From NCBI GenBank assembly GCA_015680685.1, contig MNCI01003778.1, positions 389,108 to 453,107 on the forward strand: a stretch of 64,000 bases of DNA, given 5' to 3'. A model generated the notes under the pieces. It did not search any database and was not told the DNA's origin. It saw only the letters and a program-made list of their open reading frames with translations. Positions 12,640 to 24,500 of the stretch are shown here, one piece after another. The DNA comes from Gnetum montanum (Eukaryota > Streptophyta > Gnetopsida > Gnetales > Gnetaceae). How positions within the stretch are numbered: the stretch's first letter is position 1; each line of letters begins with the position of its first letter. A program made the position numbers and the translations under genes.

Positions 12640-13585
12640 TTTAGTGACTTTGCATCATCACTCCAAGATTAATCCACCCCCTTGAGACACAAAAGTGCTC
12701 CAATAAAATAACCACCATTTCATAAAGAGAAGAAAAGAGAAGTAGGAAGTGAGATAAGATCTTAGTTAAAGGGGACTTTTAGGCATGGATGCATGTTTTT
12801 CTAGTCCCATAACTAATGCTTGTAGCCCATTTATTTTTCCAAGGGGTGTGCTTTGAATTCCCATCATGTTTTTTCTCTCTTGTTTGTTTTGTTTGTTTGT
12901 TTTTTTCTTTCTCTCTTATTTTATTTTTTGGATTTTTGGATAGGAACCACACCATGTAAAGACTTTATTTGACTTCCTCTTAGTGGTTGGAATGGAATGG
13001 TAAGAAGTTCATGAAAAACACTCAAGCACTCAAGTAAGTAAAAGAGTACAAAGAGTACTAAGTTCCCTTGAAGTCACACCCTATGAAAACCTTTGAATCT
13101 TTCCCAATTTTGGAAACTACCAAGGTTACAAATTTATTAAAAATTTCTTTAATGAAAGGCACCTCAAACTTCTAGAACAAGGAAAATCATAAATTTTGTG
13201 GATGGGTGGATGATGTGGACTTAGCCTATTCCATGAAGAAGAAACCATGATTGAGTCATCAGTACAAAAATTCAAAAATAGAAACCAAACATTAGCAAAC
13301 CAAAACCAAAAACATAAAGCATAAACTGCCATTAGTAATAGCTATAGCACCACAATGTCCCATTGGTAATAAAGTACTTTTGTTAGCAAAAATTTTAAGA
13401 TCACACTCAAACAAAATAAAATATATAAGAAAGTGTAAATATTCAAGAAAGATTCAAGCGTACTAATGATGGTGTAAAAATATGAAAAATTTTGAAAATC
13501 AAAAGGTTGTAAAATAAATATCTTGCAAAATCAAAAATGTGAAAAATAAAAAATAGAAAAACTGAGCCATGTGGATTATTTAACA
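12640..13585 (-). repeat. Putative LTR of element A (possibly shared with A')
   Basis: This aligns by eye with 4070-4830. It ends in TAACA followed by TGGATGGCCATCTCC, the same junction as at 4830. It sits to the left of the A integrase, where the 3' LTR of a minus-strand element belongs, and to the right of the A' sequences, where the A' 5' LTR belongs. A run of T and TTTG repeats lies near 12880-12920. The left end is not defined. Confidence 0.45.
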
Positions 13586-13824
13586 TGGATGGCCATCTCC
13601 TCCATGACTAATTTGAAAGGAGGAGATCCAAAAAATTGAGCGTGGTTGTTCATTTGTTGAGGTATTTGTTGTACTAGCTTGCTTTGGCACATGGAAAAGC
13701 TTCACTTGTTGGATGTTGACCAACTACTTTTTATTTGGGCTCTCAAGTTTGTATATGATCATGACCCAAAAATGAAATGTTTCATCAATTAAGGTCCTTC
13801 CCACAACGTTTGAAATTTTGTTTT

Positions 13825-14855
13825 CTAAGGTACATGGGTGAGATTCCAATAAAGAACCTTATCTCTCAGTTGAAATTTCACTTTCCATATTCTTTGATTG
13901 TGTAGTTGTTTATTGAATGCCTTGTGCACTTCATTCAAAGATAGGACTAGCAATTGATTTTCATCTAGCACATTGAGGTTGACCAGTCTTTCTTTTTGGG
14001 CAAGACTTAGGTCAAGATTTAGGTCATAAGTTTTTGAGAGTGTGTGGAGCTTAGATTGAACTAGAAGTGTTAGAAGTTTTTCGTACACTAACTCATAGGG
14101 ATAGTAGCCAATAGGAAGTTTCCATGTTGAGTGGTAGGCCGAAAGGGCATTATTGAGTTTTGTGCTTCAATCTCTCCTATATTTTCTTATGGTTCTTGTT
14201 AAGATCTTTGTGATCTCCTAGTTAGTTACCTTTGCTTAATTGTTGGCTTGGGGGTGATAGGATGTTGTTAATTCATGCTCAACCCCCAAGCATTGCATTA
14301 TTTTCTAAAAGTGGCACCTGTAAAATGAGTTTCAGTTTTAGAAATCAGTGCACGTGGCACCCCAAACCTATTGGTTGTACAAATATAGCAACAATGGATG
14401 ATGTAAAATTGGTGACAACTACTGCTTTTGCCCATTTGATGTAGTAGTTAACTACTATGATGATATATGCATTTTTTGAACATGGATTTGATGGGATCCA
14501 TAAATTTTATGTCCCATATGTCGAAGGGCTCCAGTGCCTAAATCCACTATTAAGGTTCCTCCATTTGAGCGATCAACCCATCATCTCTTTGATAACGTAC
14601 ATAAGATCAAATAAATTGGTGGACATCCCTTAACATTGTAGGCCAATAGTATCATGCCATTAGGATTTTTATAGTCATGCATCTCTTTGCATAGTGGCCT
14701 CCATAAGGGCCTTCATGAGCATCTTGGAGAACATGCAATTGATCCACATTAGGGACACACCAATGAACTAGGCCGTTGGCACATACCTTGTAAAGGTGTC
14801 TATTGATTTCCATGAAGTACTTTGCTTGATGAAGAAACTATTTTTTCTTCCTAAA
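13825..14855 (-). pseudogene. Integrase of element A, part 1 (cut by T1)
   Basis: The open stretch 13825-14088 gives 87 residues of integrase C-terminal sequence (a LTLLVQSKLHTLSKTYDL region, then a QRIWKVKFQLRDKVL stretch like the IWKVKFQ / GDKVL part of plant integrases). To the right, up to 14860, decayed catalytic-core and zinc-binding sequence continues: a YYWPTMLRD-like word near 14670 and a THFTGATF-like word near 14320. The gene stops exactly where T1 begins and continues at 33238, after the second copy of GTCCA. Stops and frameshifts are frequent. Confidence 0.65.
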
Positions 14856-14860
14856 GTCCA

Positions 14861-16482
14861 TGAAACACCCTAAAAAATGTGGGGTCATCCTTGCTTCACC
14901 AGGCTCTTGTAGTCTACACAGTACTATGACAGTTCATTAGGAGGAGAACGTTCTAAGTTCAGGCTAGCCAGTTCTACAAATTTTCTACTTTGAGCATGGA
15001 CAGGTTCTGTGTCATCCTGCCCATCCACCAAAGTAGCCTAACCAGCTGACAACCTGCTCAGAAATGATGTGCAGAATTGGTAGTAGCACTCTAGGTGCAC
15101 AAAAAATCGTTTGGCAAGTTTTCTAAGTCACGAAGTCTGCTACGCTATGCCTCGTAGCATAGCAAACTTCAGAAAACAATGGCAAAATGAAGTGCTATGC
15201 TATGCTATGCCATGTAGCATAGCATGGCAATGGCTTCACCACCATTCTCCTCGCTTGATTTCAAGCTCTGCAACGATGTCCCTTTTCGTTAGGAAGCAAC
15301 GAACCATGTCTGCTACTACGCTACGCTGAACTACATGGCGTAGCGAGGCATAGAAATCTTGTAGGAGGGATAGAAGGAAGCTCGATGGGCAGAATTAGCA
15401 AAGCTCGCAAGACTTGCATCACAGAAGATGAAGTTTTCAAATCAGCAAAACTTTCGTTACTAAGGCCAGTTGCTATGCTACGCTACGCTACATAGCGTAG
15501 CAAGCATACAACATGTAGCAGAACGCATGACAAGGCACTATGCCATGCCAAGCATGTTACGCTACAAAGCACAACAAGGCATGCGGGTAGTTGTGTGACA
15601 TTAATGCACTTCATCTAATTGGACCATTAGCACACGTCTCTAGACGATGACAGTGCAATTATGGCATGGCAGGCTCGTATTTATTACATGACAAGTTCAC
15701 ATTACAATGGTATTGTAGGTCCAACTGTCATACATGGTGTGAGTGGCACCGACAAGTCAATGCGTGCCCTCTCATCCTATAAATACCCCAAAAATAGCAT
15801 TTAAAAAAGGCTAGTTAGCATTTTTTTAAAAAAATAACAGCATTCAAGGGGTGAGAACTTTTTTCTGAGAACTTCTCTCCTCTCTGGCATTGTAACATCA
15901 AGCATTGTGAGCTCTCTATTTAACACTACAAACAGTTAGCATTTTCAGCTAACACTCTATTTCACCCTTCTTCTACCATCTTGGTAGAATTCCTACATTA
16001 TCAACACCTAAGTCTACACCCAAGTGCAGTTTGTTTTACTCTGCACGTCTTGGCTACTCTCGAGATCTCTGTGCTTCATCACGCTATGCAACCTACTATA
16101 TCCATCTTAACAGAGAAAGTCTGTAACTTTGGAGTGGTGTATGTTTCTAACTACATTTTACTTTATTTCTTGCTTGCCATCCTCTTTTCACTATTTTTTT
16201 CTTTCTATTTTATTCACTTTCAAGCATTACTTCACATCATTGTCGCATTTTCTGCTTTATTTACTTTCAAGCATTATTTCGCATTTCCATTCCATCTCAA
16301 AGGTATATGTTGCAAAAGGCTATATTTACATCAACATAAGTCCCTATCTGATCGACTAGACCATTCAGGGTTTCCCGTATCCACACACACCCAACATGGC
16401 CCTCCAACGGGTACGCGGTCAAAACTGTCACGCCCGTCGACACCTCGGTATTTTCTAGCCGCTGAGGTTTTCAGTCGCTATA
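14861..16482 (+). repeat. T1 5' LTR
   Basis: It starts TGAAACACCC and ends CTATA (ancestral CTACA, still seen in element C). It pairs with 31610-33232. A TATAAATA box is at 15779-15786. The U3 part is packed with GCTAC/GTAGC pentamers that form inverted repeats (about 15130-15215, 15305-15345, 15471-15502). The 224-residue open stretch that runs through its end (15981-16655) crosses the LTR end and PBS and is not a gene. Confidence 0.92.
15779..15786 (+). promoter_or_regulatory. TATA box in T1 5' LTR
   Basis: TATAAATA, followed by CCCC. The same word is found at the equivalent place in the T1 3' LTR (32531-32538), in C (58956-58963), and in both LTRs of B (35213-35220 and 53375-53382). In D it has become AATAAATA (55223-55230, minus). 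It would position RNA polymerase II for the genomic transcript. Confidence 0.75.
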
Positions 16483-16488
16483 GTTTTC

Positions 16489-16507
16489 TGACGCTAGAAG
16501 AAGGGCC
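16489..16507 (+). other. T1 primer-binding site
   Basis: Six bases after the LTR end, TGACGCTAGAAGAAGGGCC matches the cleaner copy in C (TGGCGCTAGAAGGAGGGCC at 59645-59663) and the B copy at 36016-36033. The TGG start and position fit a tRNA 3'-end primer site. I do not name the tRNA. Confidence 0.8.
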
Positions 16508-16519
16508 TTTTGGTGCCTT

Positions 16520-17215
16520 TTCCATGTGTCATGGTAGTTCTTTGAGCCTTCTATACCCTGATACACATAAGCGTAAATGTGACACCCTCTTGCGGTTGTT
16601 TGTGCTTTGTGCAGTGCAGATAAGTCGCCTCGACGGTTCCTCAGGAGTCCTATAGAACACAAGGCCTCTGATCACTGGCTAACTAGCTCTTTTATAGTTT
16701 TCTTGCATGCACCCTATACCCCATCTCTTATGGTATAGACCGGTAGCTTTGATGGTCCCTCGGGGATCCTGCGAGACACAAAGCCTTTTCGATCGCTAGT
16801 TAGCTTGCCTGTCTTACGGTTGTCTTGCATGTGTTCTGTACCCCATATTGTATGGTACAGATCGGTCACTTCAATGGTCCTTAGGGGATCCTGCAAGACA
16901 CAAAGCTTTCTTGTTAGATTTCTTGTCTTAAGGTAGTCTCGGAAGCCTTCTACACCCCGATACACATTAGCGTAGACTCGACACCCATCTGTGGTTGTTT
17001 ACGCGACATGCGGTGTAGATCGGTCACCTCGACGGTTCCTCGGGAGCCCTACGAGACATAAAGAGTTAACTCACTTGCCCTTTTAATAGTAGTCTTGCAC
17101 GTGCTCTGCACCTTAGCTCACATAGATGTAACCGTGACAGCCTATTGTGGTTGTTTACGCCTTGTGTGGTGCAGATCGATCACCTTGATGGTTCCTCCGA
17201 AATTCGGCAAGATGT
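16520..17215 (+). repeat. T1 leader tandem repeats (five units of about 120-160 bp)
   Basis: Between PBS and gag, a unit with the core GATCGGTCACCTCGACGG, then TTCCTCGGG, then a GAGACACAAAGCC word recurs five times (cores near 16619, 16738, 16860, 17017, 17173). Each is followed by a TAGTCTTGCATG-like spacer. Units differ by point changes. Element C has the same five-unit array (59680-60400). B has a single, poorly conserved unit near 36150. Position suggests the RNA leader, where packaging and translation signals lie. That role is inference. Confidence 0.85.
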
Positions 17216-17309
17216 AAATATTCTTCTGCACTGTCTCTTCCAATTTTCTTGTTCATTTGCACTCTTTGGCATAGCTTTTACACTTTCTTTTTGCATAATT
17301 ACCTACTTA

Positions 17310-19740
17310 ATGATGGCTGTTCCAACTATCGTTGCTAATGCCTTCAACGTAGAAGCCCCCTTCAATGTTGAAGTTCCCATCATGGTTCAAGGCACTACTG
17401 GTGCTGAACAACCACTGAATCCAATGTTGGAAGCACATTGATCTCTTAGAATCCAAAATTAGGGACTTGAGGGACTAGCCCAGCAACATGAGCATTACAG
17501 TTTCCTTTGTGCAAAGGTGCAGGCTAATCTGCCCTTGGATTTACATGAACTCGAAGAAAAACGTAGCTTTGAGTTCACCTACTGCAATGGGAAGGAATTC
17601 GTTCCCACACTCGATGTTTCATTATCTTTAACACAAGTGTATCAAAGGTTACTGGATCAATTAATCCAGTTGGCTAGGCTTATGGAGCAACAGGACACCA
17701 CGTCCAACCAGAACGAAGCCTTTCAAGATGGACAGGAGGTACTCGATTCCCGATCTAACGAGGGAGGTCAAACCAACCCTATTCCTATCTCGCCTACCTA
17801 GTCCTTCTGGGCCAACCTACTATCTGTCACTACTCCCTTTGCCATCACATGTACGCATCAGCAGCTTACAATAGCAACGGCAATGGGTAGCCATGCCACA
17901 TTCCTAGTGTATCATCATCCTTCTTCCCCTATTGCATTCGCAGCAACCATGCCCCTGCAAACTTTTTATCAGCACATTCCTTCAGTGCATAATACGCCTA
18001 TCACAGCTACCCTACCGCATGTCCACACTATACCTACTTCACAACCGCACATAACTTCCATGTCAATTCCTACGTATGCGTCTATTCCACCCATTGTGGT
18101 AGGCCCTGGCCCATCCACATGGTGGACCACGTTCACTTCTTCATCTATTCTACAACCATCACAGATGTCTCACTATTTTCTCCCTCAGACCTACACCACC
18201 CCGCAAATGGTACATACTAGCATAGGGCCATGGTCTATCCTGCTGGTGACCCAAACGGTCTATCGAACGGCTTAACCAGATGTTACTGCTCTGATAGTAC
18301 CACCCACTAGATGGTGGACAACGCTAGCAGCACCTTTAGCGGGGGTAGCCCCAATGGCACTGTTGATGAGTCAGCCTGCCACCACCACCATGCTGTGTGT
18401 GGGAACTACCACTGCAGTCCCTCAACCATCCACAACGTTGTCGGGTCCGAACCAAGCGTTTCAGCTCATCTAGACCCTCACTAAGCAAATAAAATGCCTC
18501 AAAGCTTTTGGGTTCGACATGGTACAAGTCATGAACTTTTATCAGGATGACCCCATCAACTCTTTGATCCTTGCTTTAACATTACCCCCCAAGATGTCTC
18601 TCCCACACTTCATGATTGCACATCTTGTCACCTTTAGGTCTGAGTCCTTACTATTGCAACAATGGCTGCATACAATCATTCACGTTTTCGCCATGTCCCT
18701 AGCCGAGAAAGCCCTAGATTGGTACCGCATGTTTCCATGCTCATCCATTTCAACTTTGGAAGAGCTCCTGACCCAGTTCATGACACACTTCAAGTACAAC
18801 TTGAAGCCAGAAACCACGTTGGATTAGTTGATGAGCGTGAAACAAGACGCGCTAGAGCTAGTCCAAAAATTTATTCAACGTTGGAGCGCAACCCTTAACG
18901 AAATCCGTGAGACCATTGAGGAGGCTCACTTGCTGGTCATCTTTAAGGGTGCAGTAAATGAATTCATCAAGTCCAAACTATACTATCTTGCTCCTCGCTC
19001 TCTCAGTCAGGCTTTCACTCAAACTAAGAGCATACAGGATGTGGCTGAGGTAAGCAAAGACTTGGCCTACATCGCTTACAAGAGCACCTTTGAAAAGAAG
19101 GACAAAGGTAAGGCCCCAACAACCATAGTAGCCACTATGGCAACCAAGCCCAAGTCCAAGCCTAGTAGTAGTGGTATCAAGAATAGTAAGAAACTGGCCA
19201 TACCTGCGGCTAACCTTGCACCCAAAATGGGCCAAGCACTACAACTTGCTATGCCTACACCTGAGAAATCTTCATACACCAAACCCAACTTTGAGTGCAA
19301 AGATTGCTCAAAATACACCCCGCTGCCTCTCAAACCTTCAAAACTCCTGAAGCAACTATTGGCAACAGGGTACATCCAACATAAGCAAATGTCAAAAGAA
19401 GCAAACGCAAGACATTAACACTACTGTGAGCTCCTTAGGAATCCATCTTTGGCCATGCCCAATGAGCCTCTAGTCCCTAGGGGTTTCAGGCTAGATAGGT
19501 TTTGTGACTACCATCGACTATGTGGTCACATCACGGATTATTGTCTGTCATTGTAGGATGACATCCAAAGATTAATTGATCTAGGGAAGTTGGTGCTAGA
19601 TGAAAGTAACCCAGTACACCCTGAAAATCAATCTATGTATGTGTACATAGATCCCCTCAATGCCAATAATGCCAGTTACGTCATCAATGCCATCAGCATT
19701 CACAACGATGCTGAGCCATCCTTCCAGCCATTTTTGATTC
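17310..19740 (+). pseudogene. gag: T1 gag
   Basis: It starts at ATGATG (17310), after the leader repeats. C has a start at the equivalent place (60475). Residues after about 400 form the Gag core: LVTFRSESLLLQQW, then KALDWYRMF near 18710, then LTQFMTHFKYNLKPE, then SVKQDALELVQKFIQRW, then a LYYLAPRSLSQAF stretch near 18985. A Lys-rich linker follows (19080-19200). The C-terminal knuckle FCDYHRLCGHITDYC (19500-19545) has the spacing CX2HX4HX4C, typical of Tat-lineage Gag. The middle (17880-18290) is rich in Pro, Thr and Ser. Several TAG stops and frameshifts interrupt it. Gag forms the particle and binds element RNA. Confidence 0.85.
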
Positions 19741-21069
19741 GTGTGCCTCAACAGAGTGCACCAGCACCACGACTAGTTGGTCCAAGCTTGTATCCGTCCT
19801 TCATCCTGAAAGTCCCATCACAGGCATCCATCTTTGCACTACCTGTTGATGAGGCCACGTGATCCTGTCAGTTAGGGGTCCGATGTCTTTAACAACCCCT
19901 ATCTTGCACACTAGAATTGAACAACCTCCTTGCCCCACAAGGCGAGAAGCTTACTAGTCAAGAGAGATGTCAAAGGGAACTACCATAAAGGGTATTCCCA
20001 AACCTATTTCTTTGTCCCTTGCATCCACGCATTCGTCACCAAAGATGAAGGTCAACATGATTATGCAGCTTGCACCACCCGGACGATAGGGATTTGGACC
20101 CAAATCTGAGCCTACCTCTCCTCGGGAGATTCATCTTCTGGGACGAATCAAAGAGGAGGAAAGTGTCACATAGGTAGGAAACCAAGGCCTTCTGGATTCC
20201 CTCACCCAAGTAAAGCAAGATCTAAAGTAGAAAAATGCTACACCGAGCTTATATGACCTAATCATGACATCTGCACTCCACTGAGAAGCTCTAGTCCACA
20301 TATTAACAACAATTCCGGTCGATGAAAACATGCCAGTGGAAGAGGAAGCGATCCACTCAGTAATGCTTCCCTCTGTACCTGTAGAGTCTACCCTATCCCA
20401 ATTAACTTTCCATAATGATGCCATTAGGGAAGATCCCGAAGGAGGTCAAGTGACTACGGTGCCTCTCTTGATCACAATTCAGGTCAGTCAACAGCGGATC
20501 CGAAGGGTACACATTGATGATGGGGCCACCAAAAATGTCATTTCCTTCTCCATTGTGGATAAGTTGGAATTGGTCGATCAGATCAAACCAACGATGACAT
20601 CGTGTCTGAGGTCCTTCAACGGGGCATGCATCCTAGTGAAAGGCACAGTGCATGTAAACTTTGTAGTAGGGGACTAGTTCCCCATAGATGTAATGTTCAT
20701 CATAGTCAAAGCAATGCCTAGGTTTAACCTAATCTTGGGAAGGTCATGGTTAGCACAACTTAGGGCTGTTTCCTTGCCTATACACCAGGAAATCCACTTA
20801 CCATACACAAGTAGGGAGGTGGTGATCTGTGGTAACGAAGTGGCAACGCAAGAAATTAGCAACGTAAACATGGAATAGGGCTTAGAGGTTACAACCTCTA
20901 AGAATGAAGTGCTTCATGCATGCATTAATCATTTAATGGAAGGATTGGCTAAGCAAGCCAACTCCCAAATCAAAAATGTATGGGTTGAGTTGTCCTTCCA
21001 AGTAGAGGACAACGATGTGAACAAGTGCCCTGGTGAAACACCTTGGCCTTACATTCTGATCAACCCATG
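19741..21069 (+). pseudogene. pro: T1 protease and linker
   Basis: The open stretch 20330-20677 ends a linker with the word LRSFNGACILVKGTV. The protease active site is RVHIDDGATKNVIS (near 20508), where DDGA replaces the usual DTGA or DSGA. The second half reads RFNLILGRSWLAQLR (near 20720), the ILGRxWL motif. A TAG stop separates the two halves. The C-terminal tail reaches an in-frame stop near 21069. In ordinary elements RT would follow directly, but here the next 5.7 kb hold the antisense gene, and RT resumes near 26860. Confidence 0.85.
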
Positions 21070-21179
21070 ATGGATCAAGAAGTAGCTACGCATAGCATAG
21101 CAACCCTACTATTTCCTGCCAAGTTTCCATCCCTTGTACATTCATTGTTTCCTTGACCTAGTAGTAGACCATCCTTCTG

Positions 21180-21440
21180 GCATGCTATGCTAACGACCCG
21201 AAATGGCCTAAAACTATCATCACTGTTATTTGCTTCATTAACGTACTATCTCTTTTGGGCAATGGCCCAGAATGGCCTAAAACTATCATTGTTTCTTTTT
21301 TCTCTTTACCCTTTTAGCATGTTACATAATGGCCTGAAATGGCCTAAAACTAGCACCATTGCTTTTCGCTTTGACACATTGCACAATGGCCCGAAATGGC
21401 CCAAAACTAGCATGGCCTGAGATGGCCTGAAACTAGCATA
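21180..21440 (+). repeat. TTAAACTAGCA-type repeat array, left flank of T1 antisense gene
   Basis: At least five imperfect copies of a word like ATGGCCTAAAACTAGCA, spaced irregularly by 20-70 bases, often doubled (ATGGCC.GAAATGGCC). Related arrays lie at 26330-26460 and 30297-30620 in T1, at three places in B, and in D. Confidence 0.75.
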
Positions 21441-21570
21441 CGAGAGCATGAACACTTTACATAACACACAAGTTAACATAAAATCAATTTCTTTTATAAA
21501 GTCTTCATTTCATTCAAAATTTTCACCTATTGGTAATGTTTGCAGAATTTTCAAAAAAACAAATCCCATG

Positions 21571-24500
21571 CTATGATGGGGTGTTTCCGTTTGCGTCGCC
21601 TTTGCCGCCTGACTTCGCTTCATCTGCTTGTGCATCATCCTCCCCTGCACTGCCTGCTGTAGGTTCTTCATTCCCTCCCTCCATGGGCCTTGCACCCTCA
21701 TTTGGATCCTACATCGCAAGAATGAAGTAGTCAGCTAGGGCAATAACCGCAACAAACACAAGCTGTAACATAACACGAGCATCTACCCATTAAAGCAACT
21801 AACCTGAGAGGAGCTTGCGTCGGTCTCAAGAAGTATTTGGTCTAGACCAAGCCTAAGGTGACAAAAAATATTCTCCGTCGTAATGTCCATCCAACGCCTG
21901 TTGCTAGGTTCATCATTCATAGCAGCAGCTTTCTCCCTTTCCACAATCGTTCATCTTAGAGGTTCTGCGGAAAGGGAGGCAGTTGTAGTCTCTCCTGTAG
22001 GAAGGTCCACTTTTAAGTCAGGAGATTCCGTGACCTTCACCTACTCTTTGAACTTAGAATAGGCCTTAGAAGTGCCGATGGCATTCATGAATGCTTCATA
22101 CATGAATGCCTCCATAGTAGCATCTTTTTACAGTCTTCGTTGGATGTCGTTCTCTAGCTTGTATGTATGTTTGTGGTTTCTCTAGATTCGCCCCCATTCG
22201 AAGACTTTGACGCTGATATCTTTCATATCCTAACACTTATAGGCTAGCAAGTCCATCTACATTTGCTATTTGACTATCTCGTAGGTGGACTCAACGTTCA
22301 AGTGAATGACAGTCCAAAACCTAGCATAGTCATCTACAATCCTCTTACAATCGATAGGGTTAGGGTTACGGTTTATGAGGAAGTCGACCCTCGACCTAAG
22401 ATTTTCCACCTCAGCGACTAGCTCAGCCTCTCTTTGCTCAGCCCTATGGGTTCATTTCCATAGGCCCTCATTGACATGCCTACATTCCCACAGAGAGCAT
22501 GTCAAGTGCAAGATGCACTTGTGAGCCTCGTTGAACACGTGACAAGGCACCTGGGTCACATCAGGTGAGAGTGTAGGCACAGCGCCAACTTTCATGGGTC
22601 GAGCTGGGTTCCATTTGAGCTGAGAGGCTATGTTAACATGAAGAGCGTAGCAATAGAATTAACATAGCAAAATCAATGAACTCAAAAATTTTTAGCAAAA
22701 CAACACAAGAACATTTAATACTACCACTTACCCACCCCAGGGTCCGCCTGCTAAAGCTGTCTGATCATGTCGTCAATGAGTCCCTACACGAACGTAAACT
22801 TGTCAAGGACCTCAGCCCACAACTCTGTAGGAAGTGGAGGAGGTCCCATGGCATTAGCAGTAACACCTGTTACACGATTAAGTATGTTAGCAATGGCCAA
22901 AATGGACTATGATGAGGCAGACGTCTCGCCAACTCACCAATGCCCAACTATGATCTTTCTTCTTGTTGAGGCAAGATGATTGTGGTGGCCTTAGTGGAGG
23001 GCCCTACCAAATCCATGCAAGTCCCTTCTTCATGTGCTGGTGCCTTTTCTTTCAGGAGACCAACATATTTTTTATTCAAGGGAGGCACCTCTTCATTGGT
23101 AGGAAGAGGCTCCCTAATGACAAGAGCCCCTACCCTAGAGATAGAAGCTCCCTTATTCTTAACCAGGGCCCTTTCCTCCGAGACTGGGGCCTCTGCATCT
23201 TTATTCGTCACCCTCGTCCTAAGGGCCAACACTTCCTCATTGCCTTCTTCTTCATCTTCTTCTTCCTCTGCTAAGAAAAAAAGGCATGTTTGCATCAATT
23301 CAAAACAAGCTAGTTCAAAACATGTGCTATGCTACGCCGCACTGCCTAGCACAGCATAAGATAGCAAACTATAGCAAAGTAAGCATTACAAAAAAATGCT
23401 TACCAATGGGGGGTTGCATCCTCTGTAGCTTGAGACATAGTCTTAGTCCCTCCTCTTCATAAGGGGTTTCCCTGGCCGAGGGAGGCCTCTTCCTTTGCAA
23501 CTCCTTAGGCATGGTCTCAGCTATGAGACGTTCACCCCGCGTCGCACTACCAGTTATGACAAGGGACGTCTCTCCTATGCTATCTTGGCCACAAATGTTG
23601 TGAACCACCAGACTTTTAGTTGTTACAGAAAATGACTCCTCGACCATTTTTGGGGGATCCTAGGCTCGCATGGTCCATAGGACCTATCGAATCCATGGTT
23701 TGGGAATCTGATCACAATCTTGCATGAACCAGACTCCATCCACTGGACCACTAGGAACTCCACAAAATGTTTCAGACAGCCTATGTAGAAGGCATAGTGT
23801 ATGTTAGAGCGGGACTCCATTTGCTCATGGAGCCCCAAAATCTTAGCCTACAAGCCACTACATAGGAAATTGGGCCAGTCATAATGGGCCCCTTCTTCCA
23901 TAGCCTCCCGCATTACCCAGGCCTACTCAAGCCCTAGGACCTTCCCTTGGGTGAGTAGTTGAGGGAATGTGCAGGCACGAAAAATTAGGTAAAGCCCCAT
24001 GGTGAGGCTATCCTTCAGCTTTTCCATGGGGAACCATTTTCACTCCTTGGTGAGCCTCAACCACTCCTCAATATGCTGCTTTTGAAGAGTCAACTCCTAC
24101 TTGCCCTTCGATACTACAGGGGCACCATCGGTAGTGATGCCGAATAGATCCACACACAGCTCATCATTGATTTCAATGACCACTCGCATGCCCTACATGT
24201 ATGTGTGAAAATGGCTTGCCTTCCCAGAGAAGGAGTTGACCAAGGAAAGCATCTATGCAACATAAATGCTTGAATTCAGAGCCATGAACAGATCCATAAG
24301 CCCCGCCTTTCGAACTTTCGCAAGCAAGGAATCCGAGGCCCCTCGTTCTAACCAACTTTGGCTCATTACTACTTCATCGTATTTGAAGTAGATGTTTTCC
24401 CCTGCCTCTTAATAGTTACCACCGTCACCTCACGAGGCTTCTTCGCCCCTGCAACAATTTTCATAAAACACACTTAGCATACCACTACAGAGAATGCAAA

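Noticed and set aside
15120-15600. CRISPR-like spaced repeats (GCTAC clusters)
   Set aside because: Units are irregular, spacers are not uniform, there are no cas genes, and the setting is a plant LTR.
15981-16655. 224-residue plus-strand open frame
   Set aside because: It crosses the T1 LTR end, PBS and first leader repeat, and the equivalent in other LTR copies is frameshifted. It is chance openness in regulatory sequence.
20036-20424. Minus-strand open frames of 60-97 residues opposite T1 protease linker
   Set aside because: The plus strand carries the conserved gag-pro reading here; the minus frames have no domain and only mirror it.
22963-23359. Plus-strand open frames of 103-127 residues
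   Set aside because: They are shadows of the acidic exon 5 of the antisense gene, whose Glu-rich codons give Ser/Phe-rich frames on the other strand.
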